Source: Limonium bicolor
Taxonomy: Eukaryota; Streptophyta; Magnoliopsida; Caryophyllales; Plumbaginaceae
Length of the DNA: 64,000 bases
NCBI GenBank assembly: GCA_023374045.1
Contig: CM041779.1
Span: 146,879,485-146,943,484, forward strand
Reading direction: 5' to 3'
A program made the position numbers and the translations under genes. The first letter of the stretch is position 1, and each line of letters opens with the position of its first letter. The notes under the pieces are model-generated. The model saw only the letters and a list, made by a program, of their open reading frames with translations. It was not told where the DNA came from and did no database searches. Positions 34,411 to 45,715 of the stretch are shown here, piece after piece.

Positions 34411-37400
34411 GATACCGGTCAAAGACCAGACGTAGAGATGTCTGCAGCTTATGTAGACAACTTGGTCATCATGAATCCAATTGCTATAAAACGAGTTTTA
34501 TGAGGCATTGGCAACTCAAGAAACTAGGACTAAAATGGGTAGTAAAAAATGATCTTAGAACATTAAATGGTGGAAATGGGTCCAACCTTTATATGGACCC
34601 TAACCCCACACCATTAACGTGTTAAGTGTAGAATCGAGTGAGAATGGACCCCTGCTGGTACATCGACAGTGGGTGCTCTAAACACATGACAGGAGACAAA
34701 AAGAAGTTCTTCTCACTCGAACCAGGAAGCCAAGGAACTGTTTCCTTTGGCGACAACAAGAAAGGAAAAGTCATCGGTGTAGGTAAGGTTGGTATTACGT
34801 CTGATTATGTCATAGATAGTGTAAATCTAGTTCATGGTTTAAAATTCAACTTGCTTAGTATTTCTCAAATTTGTGACAAAGGCAATTCAGTTCACTTATG
34901 TCCTACACATTGTAGTATAGTAAGTTAGAACAATGGCAAAGAGTTGTTAAAGGGAAAAAGGTGGAAAAATGTTTACGTAACAAGCTTAGAGGATATTGAC
35001 GTTCCAAATCTTCCATGCTTGACTACTTCAATAGATGACTCTACACTATGACACAAAAGACTAGGGCATGTTAGCACTTCTTTACTAAGAAAACTTGTCA
35101 AGAAAAAGTTGGTAAGAGGTTTTCCTGAGATTAAAGAATCTGAGACCAATCTTTGTGATTCTTGTGTTAGAAGCAAACAGAATAAGACTTCTTTTAAATC
35201 AAAGAACTTAGTTAGTACATCCAAGCCACTTGAATTACTTCACATGGACTTATGTGGACCTATGAGAGTCAAAAATTTTGGAGGAAATTGGTATGTGTTT
35301 GTAATTGTTGATGATTACTCACGGTTTATTTGGACACTCTTTATTGCTTCCAAAGACGAAGTCTTTGAGAAATTTCAAGCCTTTACAGGAAAATTCCAAG
35401 TACAACTCAATCTCAAGATCAAAACTCTTCAGTCTGATCATGGGTCAGAGTTTGAGAATCAACAATTCATGGATATGTGTAAACAACATGGGATTAGTCA
35501 CACATATTCAGCACCAAGAACACCCCAACAGAATGGGGTAGTTGAGCGAAAGAACAGAACACTACAAGAGGTAGCCAGGGTCATGCTATTGGGGAGCAGT
35601 CTTCCTCAGGTCTTCTGGACAGAAGCAGTGGCAACTGCATGCTACATCACAAATAGAACGCTCATACGACCTATCCTCAACAAAACTCCCTATGAGTTAA
35701 TCAAGGGAAGAAAACCAAACATAAGTCACTTTAGAACTTTCGGATGCAAATGCTTTGTCCACAACAATGAAAAGAGGCCCCTTGGAAAGTTTGATGCCAG
35801 AAGTGATGTGGCCATCTTCCTTGGATACTCTGAAAGAAGCCGGGCATACAAAATATACAACACAAGGACATTGAAGGTGGAGGAAAGTGTGCACGTAGTC
35901 TTTGATGAGGCTGACATACACAAGGTCAAGGAATATGATGAAGATAAAGAACTTGGATTCAATCTAGCTGATCAGGATTACATAGATACTCCCAAAGATG
36001 AATCACCGACTGAAGAAAACTTGCCCGACAGGTTAGCGACAGGTCAACAACAGGTCGACGAAGGAAATAATGATGTCGAGGATCATCTCTCTCCATCTAC
36101 CATTCATCAATCTCGTGCTTTGTACAAAAATCATCCATTGGAGAATATCATATCAGACATATCCAAAGGAACTCAGACAAGAGCACAAACTCGAGATCTT
36201 CGAGCCTTCTCAACGATAGTCTCACCCATTGAGCCCAAGAACGTCAAAGCTCTTCGAGACTCAGACTGGATCAATGCAATGCAAGAAAAAATAAACCAGT
36301 TTAAAAGATGCAAAGTCTGGCATCTTGTGCCTCGTCCTACTCATCAAGGAGTACTTGGCACAAAATGGGTCTTTAGAAATAAGCTGAATGAAATGGGAGA
36401 AGTTGTCAGGAACAAAGCTCGTCTGGTAGCACAAGGATATCGTCAACAAGAAGGAATAGACTTCCAAGAAACCTTCGCTCTAGTAGTAAAGATGGAATCT
36501 ATCAGATTACTAATTGCATTTGCTGCACACAAAGGAATCAAACTCTTCCAACTTAACATCAAAAGTGCCCTCCTAAATGGGTACGTCAAAGAGGAAGTGT
36601 ATGTTGAGCAACCTCCAGGTTTTGAGACACAAGAAGGAAAAGACATAGTACTCAAACTTGACAAAGCTCTTTACGGGCTCAAACAAGCACCAAGATCATG
36701 GTATGATCGTCTGTCCTCCTATCTATTGGAAAACCACTTTAAAAGAGGTAAAGTAGACAAAACTCTATTTGTTTAAAACAATAAAAGAGATTTCCTAATT
36801 GTGCAAGTATATGTTGATGATATAATTTTCTAAGCCTCTGATGAGAAATATTGCAAAAAGTTTGAAGCATTGATGAAAAAGGAATTTGAGATGAGTGATC
36901 TAGGAGAATTGAAGTTCTTCCTAGGACTTCTAGTCATGGAGAATAATGAAGGGACCATCATATCCCAAGAGAAGTATGTAAAAGATTTGCTGAAGAGATT
37001 TGGAATGGAGGAATGTAAGACGTTTGACACACCAATGGCAGTTGGCACTAAGATGAGCATCATGACTGGTGACCGACCGGTCGACCAGCGATCTTACAGA
37101 GAGATGATTGGTTCTCTACTATATTTAACTGCTAGTAGGCCTGACATCATGTATAGCATTTGCTTATGTGCTAGGTTTCAAGCAGATCCAAGAGAAAGTC
37201 ACCTCACAGCTGTAAAAAGAATCATACGTTACTTAAAAGGAACCATGAATCTTGGTCTCTTTTATCCTAAGTTCAATAACTGTTACGTTGTAGGATTTTC
37301 AGATGCAGACTATGGAGGATCTATCACCGATAGAAAAAGCACTTCAAGGACAGCATTCTTTAATGGGTCTTGCCTGAATGCATGGGGATTAAAGAAACAA

Positions 37401-37760
37401 CAAAGTGTTGCAATCTCAACAGCTGAATCTGAATACATTGCTGCGGCAAGCTGCTGTGCTCAAGTCTTATGGCTTAAACAACAAATTGGTGACTATGGCG
37501 TCAAAACATGTACTTTACCAATTATGTGTGATAATACAAGTGCCATCTCTATTTCCGAAAATCCTGTGCATCATTCTCGTACCAAACATATTGACATTAG
37601 ACATCACTTTCTTAGAGATTGTTGTGAAAAAGAATTAGTTGGTTTAAAGTATATTTCTACTGAAAACCAACTAGCTGACATCTTTACTAAGCCATTAAGT
37701 AGGGAAAGGTTTACTATGATTGTTCATGATCTTGGAATGATATTCATTAATCACAGTTAA
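34411..37760 (+). pseudogene. Copia pol: protease, integrase, RT, RNase H
   Basis: After a second knuckle-like CSLCRQLGHHESNC (about 34437) comes the protease with WYIDSGCSKHMTGDKKKF (about 34660). GAG-pre-integrase and integrase (35040-36000) show LGHVSTS, CDSCVRSKQ, LLHMDLCGPM, SDHGSEF and QNGVVERKNRTL, the DDE core. RT (36240-36850) shows ARLVAQGYRQQEGIDFQETF and the catalytic YVDD near 36812. The first catalytic aspartate, usually in a VDVKSAFLNG-type motif, is asparagine here (QLNIKSALLNG). RNase H (37000-37760) shows VVGFSDADYGG and STAESEYIAA. Stops at 34927, 35050, 36774 and 36832 break the frame. This is Copia order, with integrase before RT. Confidence 0.93.
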
Positions 37761-38254
37761 ACTAACTATTATTTCCCACGATTGGTCACCGAGATGTGAG
37801 CAACACCTGTTATATTGTCGTTCAGTAGTCAACGATCAGTTTAATGCATAGAAATCATGTCAAACGACTACTTGAAGCAAATATGTCATTTTCCACAAAG
37901 TGAGATTAGGTTAGAGATAGTCCAACGGATAGAAACGGGAAAAATTCTCAACGGATCGCTGACAACCGTCACGACCGCTGCCCGTTATGAATAGTACTGT
38001 TAGGACATGTCAGCGAGCGGACGAGGAGCGGTCGCCGACCGTTACTCGATATCTATAAAAGGACGATGAGAGTTTTAATCTTGTCACACTATTGCCCTCT
38101 ATCTCTCTAATCTCTCTAAGCACTCAGAGCATCTTTTCTTCTCCCTCACAAAACTTCCTGCGAGATTTAGAGCAAAAATCCCTTGCCTCACAGCCATTAA
38201 AGAACACCCGAGCAAAAAGTTCTAAATTCTAGTACAAAATCCTCTACACTGAAA
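37761..38254 (+). other. Spacer between pol and the third ORF, with promoter-like sequence
   Basis: Non-coding sequence with a GC-rich core (AACGGATCGCTGAC, GAGCGGTCGCCGACCG), then TATAAAA at 38054, then a pyrimidine-rich leader (TCTATCTCTCTAATCTCTC near 38100) leading to an ATG at 38255. Confidence 0.55.
38054..38060 (+). promoter_or_regulatory. Candidate TATA box for the Copia third ORF
   Basis: TATAAAA in the context GATATCTATAAAAGGACG is followed within 30-50 bases by a pyrimidine-rich leader. The first ATG with a long frame is 200 bases downstream. A plant pol II promoter is inferred from position and sequence only. Confidence 0.55.
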
Positions 38255-40147
38255 ATGGCACCCAAGACTGCTCTACGATCAAAAGCTAAAGACATCCCTA
38301 TAGAAGTTTCCACATAACAAGTGACTGACATCCAGCAGACAGAATCTCCAACTCGACTGACAAGGGAGGAGGAAAATGAGCTTACGGTTAAAGTAGTACA
38401 GGAAGGGAACCTTCTCACCAGTGAGGTAGAGTATATAAAATCCCACATTCCCAAAACCTATCACCTCATCGAATTCGGCACTTTCAAGCCCACTATCATT
38501 TCTGATCCTACTCCCACAAAAGAACCAAAAATGTCTTTTCCTACGCCCTCACCTAAAACCACCAAAATCACCACAAAGCAATCCAAAAACAAATTTAAGA
38601 GCCAGTCCACCACTATAACTGGTCGCGTGACACGCGCATCAAAACGTACTCAAAAGCCAACAACACCACAAAAATCTCACTCTACCCCAGAAAAGACCAC
38701 ACGACGACTGCACTTCTCTGATGAAGAAGAAGCAACTATCTCAGCTGAAATCGAGGCAGCTATACAACAACTGGAAGAAGAAGAGGTTCAACACAATGAA
38801 CTAGCGCAAAAGAACGCTTCAGTAGAGGAGATACACCAAGAGACAGCAGCTGACTCCGAGGAAGAGGCGAATCTCATCACCGAGTCTGGGGAACCACTCA
38901 TCGACAGATCCCTGACACCTCAAAGACAGCTTCAGGTTGAAGACAACGACACAGAGCCGCCATCACATGTCATACTCACGCATAAGGAGCGTGAGCAACT
39001 AAAGAAGGAAAAGGGCAAAAAGATGGTCCTTTCGCCACATACTAAAGAGCTCGAGGAGCTTCTTCAAGCCAAGAAGGCCGTTGCCAGGCCTCAACCACCT
39101 CAATCTCTAAAGTGCCACAAGAAACTCAAGGAGCTTGAGCCAGCCTTGATCAAGGCTGAGAATGTCAACGACAGATCTTGTCCCGTCTTACCTAAGACGT
39201 TGGACATAGAGTGGATGAACAAGATGGGCCTAGGAGAGATCGTCGAGCTATTGGAGTTCCATGGATGGGTAGAATTCTTCCAAAAGCCTATCACTGTCTA
39301 CATAGAGCTGCTCAAAGAACATATGAGACATCTTGGACCACTCCAGAATGATGAAGATGACGACTACCTCCTCTCAACGGTCCAAAATGCTCAAATTACT
39401 ATCTCCAAGTCTTGGATTTGCAAGACTTTCAATCTAGAGCCAAAAGGTCTGGTCATTTCCAAGGAAACGACTTGGAATGACCTAGGGTACCAAGGAGGAA
39501 AGATGGTCAACCTGCTCAACAAAGAAGCAACGATGAAAAACTTCAATGTCGTGGACATGTCCATCACCGACAGAGTTCTCTTCAACTTAGTCACCCACAA
39601 CATCACCCCAAGGAACCAGCGCACCCACATTGTCAATGCCCGGGATGTGAGGCTGTTGTTCGCACTCAAGACCAAGGAGAAAATCAATCTGCCAGCCATG
39701 ATTCTCCTCACTCTAGATGAGAGTCGTCAAGTAAACCAAGGTCTGGTACATGGGGGAGTGGTCACCGTGGCACTTCTGGAGAGTGGCGTGGACACCGACA
39801 GGTTCCACGAGTGCGTGCGCACCGCTCAGGACTATATCTGCTCCGAGATGCTATCCAAAATGGGGATAAAGACTAAAGGATATAAGCTCGTTGCCATCCA
39901 AAAGCCCATAAAGAGTAAGGAAGCACGATTAGAACCGCGACCAACAGCAAGAGCTTCAGGACTCAAGAGGAAGAGAAGTCTATCACCGGTCCACGACAGG
40001 TTGGGGACCAGTCTGGATACTTCAACTCGGGACGTTCTTCAGCGAGTAAGAGTCACTCTTACCGCTGTGCAGGCTGTCTCCACTGAACCAAGTGTTCATC
40101 ATATGGTTCAAGGAGCAATAAATTTTATAGACTCCCACATAGCCTGA
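38255..40147 (+). CDS. Third ORF of the Copia element (env-like position), about 630 aa, one early stop
   Basis: The ATG at 38255 begins MAPKTALRSKAKDIP. An in-frame TAA at 38315-38317 (codon 21) is followed by 608 uninterrupted codons. The N-terminal third is basic and low-complexity (TTGRVTRASKRTQKP-like), followed by a strongly acidic, probably coiled-coil block (EEEATISAEIEAAIQQLEEE). The middle of the protein is globular (WMNKMGLGEIVELLEFHGW, QITISKSWICKTFNLEP, RVLFNLVTHNITPRN, LLFALKTKEKINLPAM). The C-terminus has a nuclear-localisation-like LKRKRSLSP. I see no signal peptide or membrane segment, so an envelope function is not supported. The central part resembles Athila-type and putative plant transposon proteins and the ORF at 43424-44391. 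It is remarkably intact beside a broken pol. Confidence 0.75.
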
Positions 40148-40559
40148 GCGTTCTTTGTCTTCTAGAGACTCGAGTGAAACCGTGAGAGTTAGATTTAGGA
40201 TTAGATTTTTCTTTTCCATCAAAAGCTTTACTTGCCTTTGACTATCTGTTTCAAAGTACCTTTTGATATCAATGAAAATGCAACTGGTTTTTGTATACTT
40301 GAATGCTTATGATGCGTACAAAATAATTTATTGTACTGGCTGCTTCTTCCTTGATTAAAAATTTCAAAAATGATCTGAGATATTTAGTCCCATCCATTCC
40401 ACTAACCCAATCTCGGACCTTGACACCTAAAAAGCCTACAAACGTAGCCCACAAGACGTAGCACCTCATTTAATACCTCTCACCGATCAGTCGTTGAGCA
40501 TATCCAAAGTGTGTATAAAACTTGCTTACTCCTTTCGCCACTCACAATCATCTCACGAA
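40148..40559 (+). other. Spacer between the third and fourth ORFs of the Copia element
   Basis: AT-rich and non-coding. AATGAAAATGCAACTGG with TTTTTGTATAC near 40270-40300 could serve as 3'-end signals for the preceding ORF. The downstream end carries a TATA box at 40514. Confidence 0.45.
40514..40520 (+). promoter_or_regulatory. Candidate TATA box for the small fourth ORF
   Basis: TATAAAA in GTGTGTATAAAACTTGC lies 40 bases upstream of the ATG at 40560. CTCACAATCA at about 40541 is at the distance expected for transcription start. Confidence 0.5.
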
Positions 40560-40571
40560 ATGGCTCAATAC
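40560..40571 (+). pseudogene. First four codons of the small fourth ORF, cut by the Athila insertion
   Basis: ATG GCT CAA TAC encodes MAQY. The last five bases, AATAC, are the Athila target duplication. The frame continues exactly after the second copy of the duplication, at 53106. Confidence 0.6.
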
Positions 40572-41271
40572 TGTTAGGTGAATTATGTGCAAGTCAATAT
40601 CACAAAATATGGGCAAGTGGACCCAATAAAAGTAGTAGTAAAGAGTGTCGTTCCACTAGGAAATTGACTATCTATCTCCCTAGCTTTGGTATTCTGTAAC
40701 GGAACAATAAATAAGGGAAAAGGGGTTTAGCTGATGGCAAGCTTAATGGTTTGGTTCAATAAAAATTACAACTTAAATATGGAAACTAAAATCAGTTGTT
40801 AAAGGATTTGGATGGAAAGCACCCTAGGATGGTTATTATCACATAAATTCACCCCAACTTCACTTCTAAACCCATTTCACTCAAATTGTCTATTTGGACT
40901 ATTGTAATGACCTTCCAAGTCATGGAAGAGCCAACTCTTACCTAGATACTCCAACTCTCAAATCAAGAGGAGTTCAAATCACTAGATAGCATTAATTGCA
41001 AGTCCACATTAATAGCCCCAAATTTCACCAACTAATAAAGCTAGAACAATCTAGGGTTTCTCTCTCCTTTAGGTCACAACCCACAACTCAAAGTCTTGTG
41101 TTGTTGGGAGTCACCATAAATGCCATAAATGATCAAGTGAAAGCATTAAATGAACAAGAGAGAGAAAATAATCATAATTAATGTAGTAAGGGTTTACAAG
41201 CTAGTTGGGGGATTCAAGTTCAAATCCCCATCCCAAAGTGCTAAATAGAACTACTCAACCATAGAGATACA

Positions 41272-41277
<6 letters not shown>

Positions 41278-41316
<39 letters not shown>

Positions 41317-41470
41317 TTGTTGAAGGTGGTTGAGCTTGGAGAAGGTGAGCTTTCTTCCTCTTCTTCTTCTTCTTCTTCTTCTTCTTCTTCTTCTTCTTCT
41401 TCTTCTTCTTCTTCTTCTTCTTCTTCTTCTTCTTCTTCTCTCTCTCTCTTCTCTCTCTCTCTCTCTCTTC
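41278..41470. repeat. (GA)n and (TTC)n microsatellites in the Athila-like LTR
   Basis: About 16 GA repeats are followed 40 bases later by about 28 TTC repeats and a CT-rich tail. Matching but shorter tracts lie at 52375-52395 and 52448-52522 in the other LTR. They give rise to false poly-serine, poly-arginine and poly-leucine frames. Confidence 0.97.
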
Positions 41471-41558
41471 TAAGTCTTCGTGTTTCAGTCTCTAAGTGTG
41501 TAGAAGTGGAAGTGTGTGAATCAGCCTCAAAACTGGCATATTTAGAGAAATTTCCGCG

Positions 41559-41740
41559 TCCGACCGACCCACAGTGGGTCGGTCCCGTGGGTCGGTCGGC
41601 CTCTAGAGACAGGGCACGTGATCTTTTTTAAGTTCTGACCGACCCAGTGTAGGTTGGTCCAATGCAGAGACGAATTTCTGCTCCAGGAGCTTCCGACCGA
41701 CCCAGTGTGGGTCGGTCCATGGGTCGGTCAACTGCAGAAA
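41559..41740. repeat. GACCGACCC palindromes in the Athila-like LTR
   Basis: Three units, near 41560, 41637 and 41694, combine CCGACCGACCCA with GTGGGTCGGTC. They are separated by spacers carrying TGCAGA or CTAGAGAC strings. The partner array is at 52634-52805. The core is the same as in the Tekay-like LTR at 4452-4781. Confidence 0.88.
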
Positions 41741-42026
41741 CATATTTCTTTAACTTGCGCGGGGCCTAGAATCTTCGTTATCGCTCTGAATTGCTCCCCG
41801 TTTGCGGCGTTGGAAAGCTTGAAGGATGGGGAATCTGTTGGCGCATGCCACTAGATCTAAAAGGGTCCAAATGTATGCTCAAGGTGAGCTTTTACCTATC
41901 AAAAGATCAAACTATATAAGTTCACTATTAATCACAAAAACACTCTATTAAGTGGTGAAATGAGCTATGCACCAAGTAAAATGAAGGAAAAAAAACATTA
42001 AAACATCATTATTTCACCACTTATCA

Positions 42027-43423
42027 ACTCCCTCACACTTATCTATTTGCTTGTCCTCAAGCAAAAATTGCTAGGAACCCACAATAAGAAGGAACATTTA
42101 AAGCAAGCAAGTGTTTAGATGAATTCTTGAATTCAAGTGAGCAAAATTTGTGAAACATCTCAAGAGGAGTGCAACCAACCTTCTCATGGTGACATGGATG
42201 TGCTTAGGGCAAATAAAAATATAGAGTTTTGGGGTATGATCTAGAGTGCTTCCAAGTTATTAGAGATTTTTGGAACTTGGAGAACTTTTACCATGGCCAA
42301 CTTCTCTCAAGAATGGGCAGTGAGGAAAAAACAAAAGGAATAATAGAGATTTGCATTTGATTCACTTTTGCAACAAGAGATGAGAAGAGATAATTAGACA
42401 TTTTGCCTTTCTTTAATGAACACTCAACTCTCATTTGTTGGTTACCTATGGTGTCTCTCAAGTTCCTTTATAAACATTTTTTCACAAGGAAGCACCCCTT
42501 ATCAATCCCTAGATGAGAAGGTAGAAAGAACCCCTAAGCAATGAAAATTCACCAAGAAAGGGATTTATGGATGCACCGCAAATAATTGCTCCTCAAGAGA
42601 GATCTTTTTGAAAAAAATTGGTGAAAAATTCTAAGAATTCATGGAGACATTTGCTTACTATAAATGTAACTTATACATGGAAGCTATAGATATACATAAA
42701 GAAATTGAGTAGTGCACCCAAAAAAATGTCGTTTCCCCCACACTTGAATGGGACATGTCCTCATTGTTCAAAGCAAAACTCAAGGGAAAACAAACAGAAG
42801 ACCTTTTCGAAGCCTTTAACATAGAGTACAAAAGTTTAACGCATTGCATAAGTGTTTAGGAGTGAGAGAACGAGGACTCCCCTTAGAAGGTGTGAGTGGT
42901 TGACCGAATTCCCCCACACTTGTGAGTGTCTGGGGCGTTGAAGCGCTAGCTCCGACGTTTGGAAGTCGGAGGCCGTAGGAAAAATTTGCAAGAGTTCCTC
43001 TTGCATGTGTCCTAACTCACCCTTGAGGAGTTCTTGAGTTCAAAGTATATATCTACAATGCAAGGCAAAAAGAAAACTAGGCGCACTCGTAATTCCGAAG
43101 AATTCGCAAAAGGCCATAATTAGTAAGCAAAAGGGACTCATATATGTGTCCTGAATCATATTATCCGAAAGTGCATTAAAGAAAATAGTAAAGTAGAAAG
43201 TAAAGTATTACAAAACTAGAGTGCGAAATGTAAATGTCAGGAAACGAAACAGCAATCAAAAGAAGTCTAAAGAGTGCAAGAACAATGACAATCCATATTT
43301 TTCCATAAAGAACTACTGGGGAGGGGGGTGGCCACGTGTCATCTGCTCCTGAAGGACTCGGATCTGCTCTGCCATCAGGCGCTGCTACTCTACAACCAGA
43401 TGCTGGTGCTCAGCCACCTGGCG
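42027..43423 (-). other. 3' untranslated region of the Athila-like element
   Basis: No coding region is seen. The end next to the LTR reads GTGAGGGAGT on the minus strand and serves as the polypurine tract. The rest is AT-rich single-copy-looking sequence. Confidence 0.6.
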
Positions 43424-44391
43424 CTAGTATTCTTGAAAGCGCTCCTCAGATACAACGCCGGTCGGTGGTGGAGGAGGGAGGAGTAGTAGCGGAGCAGCAC
43501 TAGCGGAGGCACCCGAGGAGGACGCCCCGCCAGTCTGAGCGTCACCCTTGTGCCAACCATCCACGGTCTGAGTGAACCCCATCCTCTTCATCGTGTAATA
43601 TCCGATCATCTCCATGGGAGGGCTGGCCAGGAGTCCATCAGCCGGCACCCTCAGCCGGGCAATCTGCCTCTGGAGGAAGAAGGGGAAACCCAAGTGCTGG
43701 GTGTCCTTCTTCTTGACAATCTGCACCAGATGTCTGTACATCAGGCCAGAGAGGGACATCGGCTTATCGATATCTGGCACTTCAAAGTAATCCATGAGGA
43801 AGCAGTCGGTAGCGTTGAGGTCTTTGTTGTCCCAAGGGAGGAGGTTGTGTCGGACAAGCGCCAGCAGGACCCTCTTGATCGGATCCGTCACCATGTTCAG
43901 AGTCATCATGACTTGAACATCGGTCCCTGATTGGTTCTTCTTGTGGCGCTGGACCGGTGTGATGGATAAGTAATGCCTTCGGTGATCGTCCAGCTCACCC
44001 GACATAACCCAGCGACGGTATGTCACGTCCTCCCATGGGAGCCCAAGAAAGGACTGGAAGGACTCCGTGTTGATGGTGATCGGTCGCCCTCCAACGTAGG
44101 AAGAGACCTCTCGCTCATGGCGATCTATAGTAGCATTAGCGTAAAACTCGTAGATCTGGCTGGGGTAATATTGGCCACCCATACTCAGGAGGCAGCTCCA
44201 ATTAATAGTGTCGAGGATGGGGCGGAGCTGGAGTGTCTCGATAAGGGCGGGGTCGACCATCCTCTCCCGCACGATTTCCTTGCGGTGGGGGCATTATACC
44301 ACGCATGGGCGGCTTCGTTTACGAACTTGCCATCAAGGAGACCGGCATTGGCTTCCGCCCTCCGAGTTGTACGTCGGTTGCGGTAGGCCAT
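43424..44391 (-). CDS. Athila-like 3' ORF (env-like position), about 320 aa with one frame shift
   Basis: The ATG at 44391 begins MAYRNRRTTRRAEANAGLLD. A one-base shift near 44270-44285 leads into MVDPALIETLQLRPILDTINW and a 280-codon frame. The globular core includes YPSQIYEFYANATI, RPITINTESFQSFLGLPWED, DPIKRVLLALVRHNLLPW and HLGFPFFLQRQIARLRVPADG. The tail is alanine/serine/proline-rich. No signal peptide or membrane helix is visible. By family knowledge it resembles Athila-type/putative plant transposon proteins of unknown function. It also shares layout with the Copia third ORF at 38255-40147. The AACAATGG start context sits directly after a strong candidate 3' splice site. Confidence 0.8.
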
Positions 44392-44395
44392 TGTT

Positions 44396-45095
44396 CTGTA
44401 AAAAGAATAAAGAAAAAAAGAAACAAAGAAGAAGAAACAAATAACAAACAATGTGAAGTTAGAATAAAAAGAGGAAAAGATAAAAGCATTTTGGGCCAAG
44501 AGTAAACATTAAGCACATTTGAAAGCAAAAGAAACAACGTTTTCTTTGGAAAATTTTTGGCATAGTCTCCCCTATTTTTCTTCCTTTCCCCGGTTCTAAG
44601 AACCTCCATAAAGCAACCAAAAGGTTGTCATTTCAATAGTTAAGCACCCCAATAGCACAAACCCATCACAGATTCACAATTTACCTAGCCAATGAATAAG
44701 GTATCTATGTTAGGCACATTGTCAGTTACCTCAATTCTCAACCAGAAAAGTCCACTACCCTAGCCAATTAATCAATATTGTGCACGCACTACACCTAGCA
44801 AAGCCCACAAAGCCATAGCATTAATGAAATACCCTTAATTAAAGCTAAACATAGCCCGATTTCAAATTAAGCTATCAATCACAAAATTCGAGCCAACACC
44901 ACCACATTATCAAGTTTTTCATGAAATTTACACACGCACCCTCTATTTACAATTAGAAGCAGCCCACGTCACAAGTTATTGCAAACATCAGAATTTTTTC
45001 ACTTAAGGCCATGTTAGGGTCGACCTCAATTTTATCCCAAAAGAGAGTTTGTTCAAAAACTTCAAAATTGACAAATTAGGGCTAGATTAACGTAC
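44396..45095 (-). other. Candidate 700-base leader intron before the Athila-like 3' ORF
   Basis: The donor is ACTAAG|GTACGT and the acceptor is TTCTTTATTCTTTTTACAG|AACAATGG, preceded by a long pyrimidine tract. The ATG is four bases into the downstream exon. Spliced env-like transcripts are known from the barley element Bagy-2, so this is a plausible way to express the ORF. Confidence 0.65.
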
Positions 45096-45460
45096 CTTAG
45101 TGTTTCCTAGATGATTTGAAGCCAAAAATTTGATAAGAAGGGGCTAAAATCGGACAGAACAAGCTTTGGGAAAAAATTATGGGTTTTGGGGATTTGGGGG
45201 TTGAGTATGGCTGGGGCAGGGCGTTGGCGTCGGAGGTGATGCGCGCGGCTGGTGGGACTCGGGGCAGACGGCGGCGCTAGAGTGGAGGCGTGGTCGCGGC
45301 GGTAGTGGTGCAGAGCTAGTGTGGAAGTCTGGTGCGGTGCGGCTGGGACAGGGCGGTCGCGAGGGAAGGGGGCTGGGGACTGGGTTCTAGTATCGGGGAA
45401 GTGGAAACGGGGAATGGAAAGAAAGGAGAAAGGGGGAGACATATTTTAATTAAAACGACG
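45096..45460 (-). promoter_or_regulatory. Candidate promoter and leader exon of the Athila-like 3' ORF
   Basis: Minus-strand sequence changes to a pyrimidine- and GC-rich composition (TCTCCCCCTTTCTCCTTTC at about 45440). It contains a 111-codon Pro/Ala/Arg-rich frame (45442-45107) ending just before the donor at 45096. It may be an untranslated leader with an upstream ORF. No TATA box is obvious. Confidence 0.4.
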
Positions 45461-45493
45461 CATTTTCGGTCCTTTTTTTCAAAATTTTCGAAC

Positions 45494-45715
45494 TGACCGA
45501 TCCACCCCTAGGTCGGTCGGAGGGTTGGTCCGTTACAGAGAGCAAATTTTCTGAAATTCGACTCGATCGACCCACCCTAGGGTTGGTCGGTGGGTCGGTC
45601 CGTTACAGAAAACTTTTTTCGAAAACCTAGGGCCGACCGATGGGTCGGTCCATTGCAGAGACCAATTTTTTTCACAAACTGGAGCCGACCGACCCACCTA
45701 GGGTCGGTCTTAGAC
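45494..45715. repeat. GACCGACCC palindromes in the Athila-like internal region
   Basis: Four units near 45495, 45563, 45632 and 45686 combine CGACCGACCCA, CCTAGGGT and GGTCGGTC cores. They are separated by spacers ending in TTACAGA or TGCAGAGA, with a spacing of about 55-70 bases. They are homologous in design to the LTR arrays but are not in an LTR. Confidence 0.85.

Larger units (their letters stand above)
40572..42026 (-). mobile_element. Athila-like 3' LTR
   Basis: On the minus strand it begins TGATAAGTGGTGAAATAATG at 42026 and ends CACCTAACA at 40572. It contains (GA)n at about 41278-41310, (TTC)n at about 41355-41440 and GACCGACCC palindromes at 41559-41740. It matches 51671-53100. Confidence 0.93.

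Noticed and set aside
38255..40147. Retroviral envelope protein in the Copia element
   Set aside because: The position fits an env-like ORF, but there is no signal peptide, no transmembrane segment and no cleavage-site pattern, while a nuclear-localisation-like motif is present.
41317..41631. Poly-serine frame (and poly-Arg/poly-Leu frames at 52341-52617)
   Set aside because: Direct translation of the (TTC)n microsatellite in the Athila-like LTRs.
45107..45442. 111-codon Pro/Arg/Ala-rich minus-strand frame as an independent gene
   Set aside because: It lies in the candidate leader of the Athila 3' ORF, ends at the splice donor and has only compositional bias. I treat it as leader sequence or an upstream ORF.
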